A DNA stretch of 12,663 bases, from contig JAFMSA010000055.1 in the NCBI GenBank assembly GCA_017353855.1, forward strand, positions 1 to 12,663. Direction: 5' to 3'. Below the pieces are notes generated by a model. That model was not told the origin of the DNA. It did not search any database and worked only from the letters and a program-made list of their open reading frames with translations. The position numbers were made by a program, and so were the translations under genes. Positions 7,974-12,663 of the stretch are shown here, in pieces. The stretch is from Alphaproteobacteria bacterium (GTDB lineage: Bacteria > Pseudomonadota > Alphaproteobacteria > ATCC43930 > CGMCC-115725). Within the stretch, counting starts at the first letter, position 1. The number at the start of each line of letters is the position of its first letter.

Positions 7974-8058
7974 AAGTTGGTGATTGTCCAGATCGAGAAC
8001 GGGAAGCTCCGGAAGTGACTGCGCTTATCCGGAGGTCGCGGCACAGGCACTGGCAAGG
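7974..8058 (+). pseudogene. Relic of a third binding-protein C terminus
   Basis: Between the two intact binding-protein genes, 7983-8015 reads IVQIENGKLRK, which lines up codon for codon with VFQVHNGKFVK near the C terminus of copy 1. After a shift of frame, 8023 onward reads AYPEVAAQALA, matching AYPEVVTAAIK. The 14 bases GCTTATCCGGAGGT (8023-8036) are identical to 7875-7888. The ETDWFR segment between is mostly missing, breaking the frame, and a stop follows the first block. This looks like the decayed tail of another paralogue, pointing to past duplication or deletion in this array. The short length leaves some doubt. Confidence 0.5.
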
Positions 8059-8064
8059 CATAAT

Positions 8065-8090
8065 GGGCGGGTCTCGGTCACTACCCGCCT
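8065..8090 (+). other. Hairpin just upstream of the second binding-protein RBS
   Basis: GGCGGGT (8066-8072) pairs exactly with ACCCGCC (8083-8089) across a 10-base loop, with a further G-T pair outside. It ends 21 bases before the ATG of the next gene and just upstream of its RBS. It may protect the downstream message 5' end; function inferred. Confidence 0.35.
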
Positions 8091-8110
8091 CTCCAAGGGA
8101 AGGAGCGGCA

Positions 8111-9358
8111 ATGAACAAGACAACGGCGGCTATGTTCGCGCTTGCTGCGGGCCTCTCGGGCGCGCTGTGTCTGGCAGGCCCGGCAGCGGCGCAGCAGAAG
8201 GAAGTGGTGATCGGAATGCAATGCGACCGCACCGGTCCCACCCAGATCACCGGTGTGGTGCTGTGTCCGGCGATGCACGATTACTATGACCTGATCAATG
8301 CGTCGGGCGGAGTCGACGGCTATAAGATCAAGGCTGACGAGATCGACAATGAGTACAAGGTCCCTCAGGCCGTCGAAGCCTATCAGCGCCAAAAGCAGGA
8401 AGGCGCGGTCCTGATGACGCTCTACGGCACGCCCATGACCGTAGCGCTCAACCAGCGGCTCGAAGAGGACAAGATCGCGACCACCTCCCCCGGATTCGGG
8501 ATCGCGGCCGCGGCAGACGGATCACGCTACCCTTATCTGTTCCCGATTGCCGCAACCTATTGGTCGCAAGGCGCCGCCGCCGTCAAGTTCGTCAAAGACA
8601 AGCTCGGCGGCAACTTGAAAGGCAAGAAGATTGCCTATGTCTACTACGACAACCCGGCGGGTAAAGAGCCGCTGCCGATCATCGATGAACTGCAGAAAAG
8701 GGAAGGGTTTGAGCTGCGGACCTTCGCGGTGCCGCCGCCGGGTGTCGAGGTGGGCGCCCAAATTCTCGATATCACCCAGCGCTACCGGCCCGATTTCGTG
8801 ATTGCGCATCTGTTTGGCCGGTCACCGGCCGCGGCAATCAAGGCCCTCAAATCGAACGGGTATCCACTGTCGAAGGTCGTCGGCCTGGTGTGGGCTTCGT
8901 CCGAGGCTGACATCCAAGCAGCGGGCGGTTTTGCTGCCGCTCAAGGCTACCACGCGATGCAATTCGCCGGCGCCGGAGACAACTATCCCGTCCGTCAGCA
9001 GATCAAGGCGATGTACAAGAAGGAGGGCAGGGAGCCGATAAAGCTGATGGACGAGAACACAGTCTACTACAACCGCGGCCTCCTCCAGGCGGCGATCCAT
9101 GTCGAGGGCATTCGCAACGCGCTGAAGCTGACGGGCGGCGCGCCTCCGACCGGAACCGACATCAAGAAGGGCCTCGAACAGATCCGCGGTTTCACGCTGG
9201 ATGGCCTGGTGCCGCCCCTGGAAATCACGCCGACCGATCACGAAGGCGGCGGGTGGGTGCAGATCTTCCAGGTGAAGGGCGGGAAATTTGTTAAAGAGAC
9301 CGACTGGTTCCGCGCTTATCGCGACGTCGTCGAACACGCGTTGAAGACCGCGGAGTAA
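8111..9358 (+). CDS. Periplasmic substrate-binding protein of HAAT ABC transporter (LivK-like), copy 2
   Basis: Paralogue of the preceding binding protein, 415 residues. Signal peptide with probable cleavage at AAA|QQ after residue 27, then mature QCDRTGPTQITGVVLCPA with the same two Cys. Shared blocks include DNEYKVPQAVE, FPYLFP/YPYLFP, GKKIAYVYYDNP, FAVPPPGVE, DITQRYRPDFVI, HLFGRSP, QFAGAGDNYP and ITPTDHEGGGWVQ. Differences cluster in probable ligand-facing loops (for example DHLFGRSPSVAIKEY against AHLFGRSPAAAIKAL), so the two may bind related but distinct ligands. The start is ATG 8111, with GGAAGGAG just upstream. An in-frame upstream extension to 7916 crosses the hairpin and relic and is rejected. 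The pair shares one set of permeases and ATPases. Confidence 0.91.
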   Translation: MNKTTAAMFALAAGLSGALCLAGPAAAQQKEVVIGMQCDRTGPTQITGVVLCPAMHDYYDLINASGGVDGYKIKADEIDNEYKVPQAVEAYQRQKQEGAVLMTLYGTPMTVALNQRLEEDKIATTSPGFGIAAAADGSRYPYLFPIAATYWSQGAAAVKFVKDKLGGNLKGKKIAYVYYDNPAGKEPLPIIDELQKREGFELRTFAVPPPGVEVGAQILDITQRYRPDFVIAHLFGRSPAAAIKALKSNGYPLSKVVGLVWASSEADIQAAGGFAAAQGYHAMQFAGAGDNYPVRQQIKAMYKKEGREPIKLMDENTVYYNRGLLQAAIHVEGIRNALKLTGGAPPTGTDIKKGLEQIRGFTLDGLVPPLEITPTDHEGGGWVQIFQVKGGKFVKETDWFRAYRDVVEHALKTAE

Positions 9359-9375
9359 CCCGGTGAGCGACCCCA

Positions 9376-9410
9376 CGGCTAAAGCCGGAGCTTTCGGTCC
9401 AAACGAAAGC
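9376..9410 (+). other. Tandem hairpins after the second binding-protein gene
   Basis: CGGC/GCCG (9376-9387, loop TAAA) is followed by the exact 7-bp stem GCTTTCG (9390-9396) / CGAAAGC (9404-9410) with a 7-base loop. They start 18 bases after the stop codon, with no T-run. They may limit read-through or stabilise the upstream message. The rest of the 9359-9765 gap is accounted for by the RNA element at 9460-9650, a short palindrome at 9671-9688 and the livF leader. Confidence 0.4.
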
Positions 9411-9459
9411 CGCGCTTGACCCCCCAACACAAAGAGAAAACCTGGAGACTAGGTTGTCA

Positions 9460-9650
9460 CGAAGTTCAGGACCAACGTCCGAGCTTCCTCAGTTCGGACA
9501 TCTCGAAGGTGGGATTGCAGACAAGCCTGGGGGTCGGGACGAAACGGATCATACTCAAACGCTGCTGGGCAGCATTGGCGAAGGGGACGGAAGCCAAAAG
9601 CTTCCTCTCACGAGCAGATGGGGTGTCCCCGTCCCGGCGGCGGGACTCCT
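9460..9650 (+). ncRNA. Orphan omega-RNA (HEARO)-like structured RNA, copy A, no associated IscB
   Basis: This segment matches the RNA upstream of the IscB remnant (10626-10795) in a series of ordered blocks: CGAAGTTCA (9460), CTCAGTTCGGA (9488), GCAGACA (9517), GAAACGG (9541), CATTGGCGA (9573) and CCTCTCAC (9604). Stems occur at matching places but with different pairs: GTCCGAG/TTCGGAC (9477-9483 with 9493-9499), GCTGC/GCAGC (9561-9565 with 9569-9573) and GGAAGC/GCTTCC (9589-9594 with 9600-9605). GTCCCG/CGGGAC (9631-9646) may correspond to the last stem of copy B. In IscB systems the guide is the sequence just 5' of the scaffold, here roughly the bases before 9460. No IscB-like reading follows. 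A stand-alone RNA could work in trans with an IscB elsewhere or be a remnant. The 3' end is approximate. Confidence 0.72.
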
Positions 9651-9670
9651 ATCCGCCCCGGAAATCGCCA

Positions 9671-9688
9671 TGCCCGCGCAAGCGGGCA
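9671..9688. repeat. REP-like palindrome
   Basis: TGCCCGC (9671-9677) and GCGGGCA (9682-9688) form an exact 7-bp stem closed by a GCAA tetraloop. This compact shape resembles the short extragenic palindromes scattered through high-GC alphaproteobacterial genomes. It could instead be the 3' part of the preceding RNA element; genome-wide copy number would decide. Confidence 0.35.
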
Positions 9689-9741
9689 GCCCTCGGCGGC
9701 AAAGGACGGGAGACGATGGCCGGCCTTGACGGACCGTTCCG

Positions 9742-9765
9742 CCGATCATCGGGAGCGATGACCGG
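9742..9765 (+). promoter_or_regulatory. Hairpin presenting the livF Shine-Dalgarno in its loop
   Basis: CCG-a-TCATCG (9742-9751) pairs with CGATGA-c-CGG (9756-9765) with one mismatch, leaving GGAG (9752-9755) in the loop; the structure ends exactly one base before ATG 9766. GGAG is the only good Shine-Dalgarno for livF. A stem directly abutting the start codon could modulate initiation; this is inferred from the sequence alone. Confidence 0.4.
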
Positions 9766-10560
9766 ATGCTGGCGCTGAACAACATCGAGGTCGTCTATGA
9801 CGGTGTGATCCTGGTGTTGAAGGGCGTCTCGCTGTTTGTCGAGCAGGGTCGCATTACGACCCTGCTCGGGGCCAATGGCGCGGGCAAGACCACGACGTTG
9901 AAAGCGATATCCGGCCTCCTGCACAGCGAACGCGGAGAAGTGACCAAAGGCACGGTTGAGCTGGATGGCGAGCGTCTCGACCGGCTCCAGGCACCCGAGG
10001 TCGTCAGGCGCGGCATCACGCAGGTGTTCGAAGGCAGACGGGTCTTCGAGAACCTGACCGTCGAGGAGAACCTCGTTGCCGGCGCGCACACGCGCAGCGA
10101 TTACGCGGCAGTGCGGGAAAGCATCGACCGGGTCTACGAGGCCTTCCCGGTGCTGAAGGAGCGCCGGCACAACCAGTCGGGCTATCTTTCGGGCGGCGAG
10201 CAGCAGATGCTGGTAATCGGCCGGGCATTGATGTGCGATCCGAAGGTGATACTGCTCGACGAGCCGTCGCTCGGCCTGGCGCCGCTGCTGGTCGAAGAGA
10301 TATTCGGAATCGTCCGCCGGCTGCGCGACGAGCGCAACCTGACCGTACTGCTGGTCGAGCAGAATGCGGCGCTGGCGCTCGAAATCGCCGATCACGGCTA
10401 TGTCATGGAAAACGGCCGCATTGTGCTCGAAGGCGCCGCCGGAACATTGCGCCAGAACTCCGACATCAAAGAGTTCTATCTCGGCCTCAACGAGGTCGGT
10501 GCGCGCAAATCCTACCGGGATGTCAAACACTACAGGCGACGCAAGCGCTGGCTCTCGTGA
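9766..10560 (+). CDS. livF: Branched-chain amino acid-type (HAAT) ABC transporter ATP-binding protein, LivF-like
   Basis: Second ATPase subunit of the importer, 264 residues. Seen: Walker A GANGAGKTT (35-43), Q-loop at Q87, FEGRRVFENLTVEENL, signature LSGGEQQ (141-147), Walker B VILLDEP (161-167), D-loop SLGLAP, and VEQN in place of an H-loop His, which is normal for LivF. A basic C-terminal extension (SYRDVKHYRRRKRWL, about 249-263) goes beyond the shorter classic LivF. GGAG 10 bases upstream supports ATG 9766. It is separated from the rest of the operon by 407 bases containing an omega-RNA-like element, so its expression may depend on read-through or a local promoter. It is followed by the IscB-element remnant. 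Confidence 0.93.
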   Translation: MLALNNIEVVYDGVILVLKGVSLFVEQGRITTLLGANGAGKTTTLKAISGLLHSERGEVTKGTVELDGERLDRLQAPEVVRRGITQVFEGRRVFENLTVEENLVAGAHTRSDYAAVRESIDRVYEAFPVLKERRHNQSGYLSGGEQQMLVIGRALMCDPKVILLDEPSLGLAPLLVEEIFGIVRRLRDERNLTVLLVEQNAALALEIADHGYVMENGRIVLEGAAGTLRQNSDIKEFYLGLNEVGARKSYRDVKHYRRRKRWLS

Positions 10561-10582
10561 ACCGGGGGCTTGCCCGTATTTA

Positions 10583-10595
10583 CGCGGCTTCCGCG
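10583..10595 (+). other. Short hairpin after livF
   Basis: CGCGG (10583-10587) pairs with CCGCG (10591-10595) around CTT, 22 bases after the livF stop, with no T-run. It sits in the presumed original livF-asparaginase spacer, left of the inserted element. Confidence 0.25.
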
Positions 10596-10625
10596 GCGTG
10601 CCATTGGGGTCACGTGTGTCGGCCG

Positions 10626-10795
10626 CGAAGTTCAAAACCGAAGTTCGAATGCCCGCTCAGTTCGGATCCCCCGAAGAAGAGGCCGCAGACAGAAAGAAAC
10701 GGGGCTCTTTGAAATGTTGCGCGGCAACATTGGCGAGCGTGAGGTGGGACACGCCACCTCTCACAAGGTCCCGTAAGGACCCAGAGGAGAGGACA
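10626..10795 (+). ncRNA. Omega-RNA (HEARO)-like structured RNA, copy B, upstream of the IscB remnant
   Basis: In IscB elements the guide RNA scaffold lies immediately 5' of the iscB start, and this segment occupies that position. It starts with CGAAGTTCA (10626-10634) and carries four clear stems: GTTCGAA/TTCGGAT (10643-10649 with 10661-10667, including G-T pairs), ATGTTGC/GCAACAT (10714-10730, loop GCG), GAGGTGG/CCACCTC (10741-10760) and GGTCC/GGACC (10767-10781). Conserved unpaired blocks GCAGACA (10685), GAAACGG (10696), CATTGGCGA (10728) and CCTCTCAC (10757) match copy A. The structures look intact although the nuclease gene is decayed. The would-be guide is the stretch ending about 10625. 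Both ends are approximate by several bases. Confidence 0.82.
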
Positions 10796-11452
10796 TTGAG
10801 CGTATCTGTTCCGTATAAGCGGCGCAAACCGTTGATGCCTTGCTCCGAGAAGCGGGCGAGGCGTCTTCCGCAGTGCAGGAGAGCCGTCGACCGGCGCCCG
10901 CTGACGGCGGCCGTCGTGGTGAACACCAGGCACTGGAGCCTGGTCAACCCTCTCGCGCAGACGGAATTACCGATCGAGTTGTCCCGTGACGGTCGTACCA
11001 AATGGAACCGGAGGAGGTCCGGCCTCCCCAAGACACACCGTCCGGATGCGGTGTGCGTCGGTTCGCTCGAGGCGGTTCCCGGCCGGGATGTGCCGGTGCT
11101 GCAGATCAGCTGTGCCGGCCGGGAAGCACACCGGCGCACGCGTCTGAGCGGGCACCGCTTTCCTCGCGGCGACCTGATGCGGGCCGGACGCGTGCGGGGG
11201 TTCCAGGCCGGAGACATCGGCCGCGCGATCGTGCCGGGCGGCAAGAAAGCCGACGTGATCATCGGACGCGCGAGGATGCGCACAACCGGGAACTTCAGTG
11301 TCCAGACGACCGGGAGCGTTACCCGGGCAACAGGTTGGCGATACTGCCGGGTGCTGCTTCACGCCGGCGACGCCACTGCAGCACGAAACAGCAAAGCCAG
11401 CGCTTCCTCCCCATGCCCTAAGGCAGGGGTCTGCACGCTGAGTGCTCGATGA
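10796..11452 (+). pseudogene. iscB: IscB RNA-guided nuclease remnant with internal deletion (RuvC-I/II and HNH missing)
   Basis: IscB is the OMEGA-system nuclease ancestral to Cas9, normally about 400-500 residues. Here an open frame of 218 codons starts at TTG 10796 after AGAGGAGAGG. Residues 1-33 (RRKPLMPCSEKRARR...) are the N-terminal PLMP domain. They are joined directly to PLTAAVVVNTRHWSLVN...GRTKWNRRRSGLPKTHRPDAVCVG (35-89), the RuvC-III region with H81 and D84 retained. The C-terminal domain follows (RTRLSGHRFPRGDLMR, GFQAGDIGRAIVPGGKKADVIIGR, FSVQTTGSV, WRYCRVLL). RuvC-I, bridge helix, RuvC-II and HNH are absent, so nuclease activity is not expected. The deletion preserves frame. The normal stop seems lost, and reading continues through the right-end hairpin to a TGA inside the asparaginase ATGA. 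Substitutions such as SVSVPY for the usual SVFVLD indicate decay. Confidence 0.85.
11409..11429 (+). mobile_element. Right-end hairpin of the decayed IscB (ISC, IS200/IS605-like) element
   Basis: CCCC (11409-11412), a bulged A (11413) and TGCC (11414-11417) pair with GGCA (11422-11425) and GGGG (11426-11429) around loop CTAA: an 8-bp stem with one unpaired base. This is the form of the subterminal hairpins bound by Y1 transposases in IS200/IS605-type elements. It lies 19 bases before ATGA (11449-11452), the tetranucleotide reported next to HEARO/IscB insertions. The element as a whole runs from about 10626 to 11448. No transposase is present, so it was mobilised in trans or is immobile. Confidence 0.65.
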
Positions 11453-12450
11453 CAGCGCCGCTGCCTCGCATCGCCGTGATCGGGACCGGCGGTACGATCT
11501 CCTCGCTCGGCGCGTCGAGCCTCGATGTTCTCGATTACCCCGATTTCGGACAAAAGCTCACCTGCGAGGCGTTGCTCGACCGATTTCCGGAGACGCGTCG
11601 CGTCGCGGAGCTGATGCCCGTAACATTCCGACAGGTCGGCAGTACCGAGATCGGGCCAAAAGACTGGGTCGAGATCAGGGCACTCATTCACCGCATCGCG
11701 CATGACGAACCCGCAGTTGACGGGTTTGTCATTCCGCACGGCACGGCGACGTTGGAAGAGACCGCGTTCTTCCTCAATCTCACCCTTGCGTGCGCACAGC
11801 CGGTCGTGCTGGTCGGGGCGCAGCGCCCGGCCAGCGCACTCGGCACGGATGCCGGGATGAACTTGGTCAACTCGCTGCGCGTCGCCGGGTCGCCCGAGGC
11901 GCGCGGCAACGGCGTCCTCGTCGTCCTGAACGACGAGATCCACGCCGCCCGCGACGTCGTGAAGACCTCGACCTACCGGCTGCAGACGTTCCGTTCGGTG
12001 GATTTCGGTGCGCTCGGCCATGTCGACGGCGACGGCGTGCATTTCTACCGGACCCCGTTGCGCGCTCATATGCCGACGACGCGCTTTGCGCGTATGGACC
12101 TGACATTGCTGCCGCGGGTCGACATTGTCTATTCCTACGCCGGGGCCGATGGCGCACTGGTCGATGCCGCAGTAGCCGCGGGCGCACGCGGCATCGTCTC
12201 AGCCGGTTTCGCACCCGGTAGCCCCACTCCCGAGCAGCGCGCCGCGCTCGAGCGGGCGGCCAGGTCCGGTGTGGCGGTCGTTCAGTGCAGCCGTGCGAGC
12301 GGCCGCGTCGCCCCGCGCCGCCGGCTGCGCGAAACCGGCATCATCGCCGGAGAGGACCTCAGCCCGCAAAAGGCCCGCATCCTTCTGATGCTGACGCTGT
12401 GCACGACGAGCGAGTTCGGGGCAATTCAAGAGGCGTTTCGATCGCACTGA
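11449..12450 (+). CDS. Asparaginase-family amidohydrolase with Asp-to-Ala change in the substrate-binding motif
   Basis: Cytoplasmic protein (no signal peptide) of the type I/II L-asparaginase fold, 333 residues, close to family length. Seen: IGTGGTISS (11-19) with nucleophile-equivalent T16, GSTE (64-67) at the substrate Ser-Gln site, PHGTATLEET (96-105), GAQRP (123-127) and RDVVKTST (168-175) with catalytic Lys K172. T99 and K172 of the second catalytic triad are present, but the usual HGTDT is HGTAT: A100 replaces the Asp that binds the substrate alpha-amino group. Activity on free asparagine is therefore doubtful; an amide lacking that amino group is possible. ATG 11449 fits family N termini. 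It directly follows the IscB-element right end, with no strong RBS in between. It is on the operon's strand and was probably the next gene after livF before the insertion. Confidence 0.86.
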   Translation: MTAPLPRIAVIGTGGTISSLGASSLDVLDYPDFGQKLTCEALLDRFPETRRVAELMPVTFRQVGSTEIGPKDWVEIRALIHRIAHDEPAVDGFVIPHGTATLEETAFFLNLTLACAQPVVLVGAQRPASALGTDAGMNLVNSLRVAGSPEARGNGVLVVLNDEIHAARDVVKTSTYRLQTFRSVDFGALGHVDGDGVHFYRTPLRAHMPTTRFARMDLTLLPRVDIVYSYAGADGALVDAAVAAGARGIVSAGFAPGSPTPEQRAALERAARSGVAVVQCSRASGRVAPRRRLRETGIIAGEDLSPQKARILLMLTLCTTSEFGAIQEAFRSH

Positions 12451-12599
12451 GCAGGCAGCTACCCCCGAATGCCGGCCGGTGCGAATTCCCCCGTCGGCGC
12501 AATCTGATAGGCCCCTTCCCCATGGGAGTGGCACCGCCGCGCCGAGGTGGCCGGCGGCAGTCAGAACGTATTCAAAAGGACGTTACGCTGGCCCAGCGC

Positions 12600-12663
12600 T
12601 CAGCCTTGTCCGCGCGCCGCGGACAGATAGCTCGAGATTGCGCGGCGTATGAGCTCGCTCAGG
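12600..12663 (-). CDS. C-terminal end of a minus-strand gene (possible ribbon-helix-helix protein), partial
   Basis: Reading leftward from the edge, 20 codons give LSELIRRAISSYLSAARGQG and then TGA at 12602-12600. SELIRRAxxxYL resembles the second helix of ribbon-helix-helix (CopG/MetJ-type) DNA-binding proteins, which often end soon after it. The fragment is too short for certainty. It would converge on the asparaginase gene, leaving 149 bases (12451-12599) in which I see no gene and no convincing terminator. Confidence 0.3.
   Translation of the reverse strand, partial: LSELIRRAISSYLSAARGQG

Noticed and set aside
7916..8110. N-terminal extension of the second binding protein
   Set aside because: It would place 65 arginine-rich residues before a clear signal peptide; ATG 8111 has its own strong RBS.
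9620..9646. Intrinsic terminator in the hairpins GGGG/CCCC and GTCCCG/CGGGAC
   Set aside because: No T-run follows, and the second stem matches the position of the last stem of the copy B RNA.
9416..9778. Overlapping open frames of 76-120 codons across the copy A RNA
   Set aside because: No recognisable protein, and they coincide with a structured RNA; GC-rich DNA readily gives such frames.
9459..10795. Reading the two similar RNA segments as a long direct repeat or CRISPR array
   Set aside because: The copies are over 1 kb apart, only block-wise similar, and differ by compensatory changes; there are no short regularly spaced repeats.
10364..10795. Upstream extension of the IscB-remnant frame into livF
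   Set aside because: It runs through livF in another frame and through the guide RNA; the RBS at 10783-10792 and the IscB N terminus mark TTG 10796 as the start.
12451..12599. Terminator or small gene after the asparaginase gene
   Set aside because: Only weak GC-rich complementarity (CCGCC with GGCGG near 12540) without a T-run, and no frame with recognisable content.

Overview
The window is GC-rich DNA from a Gram-negative proteobacterium, most likely an alphaproteobacterium of the Bradyrhizobium/Rhodopseudomonas or Rhodospirillales type. This is judged from gene content, protein character and composition only; there is no rRNA or phylogenetic marker.

Layout. At the left, on the minus strand, a COG0523/CobW GTPase (metallochaperone family) is followed 13 bases later by a dihydropyrimidinase/hydantoinase-family amidohydrolase that runs off the left edge. 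A divergent intergenic region with a near-perfect 20-bp palindrome (1684-1703) separates this pair from a long plus-strand operon. That operon encodes a branched-chain-amino-acid-type (HAAT) ABC importer: ATPase livG, an acyl-CoA synthetase overlapping livG by 4 bases, permeases livH and livM, two tandem paralogous periplasmic binding proteins with a decayed C-terminal relic of a further copy between them, and ATPase livF. An asparaginase-family amidohydrolase follows, with Ala in place of the substrate-binding Asp. At the right edge a few codons of a minus-strand gene are visible. The likely theme is uptake of a carboxylated or amide compound coupled to CoA activation and amide hydrolysis; the substrate is unknown.

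The unusual content lies in the two long gaps around livF. The gap 10561-11448 holds a decayed IscB element: an omega-RNA (HEARO)-like structured RNA (about 10626-10795), a strong RBS, and an IscB remnant (10796-11452). The remnant keeps the N-terminal PLMP segment, the RuvC-III segment and the C-terminal domain but lacks RuvC-I, RuvC-II and HNH. A right-end hairpin with a one-base bulge (11409-11429) then abuts ATGA, which is also the start codon of the asparaginase gene. The gap 9359-9765 holds a second copy of the RNA (about 9460-9650) with no protein. The two RNAs share spaced identical blocks, and at least three stems are kept by different base pairs, which supports real RNA structures. 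The window therefore carries two orphan guide-RNA-like loci inserted between genes of one transporter operon. Removing the second element would leave about 66 bases between livF and the asparaginase gene, suggesting the latter was originally the operon's next gene.
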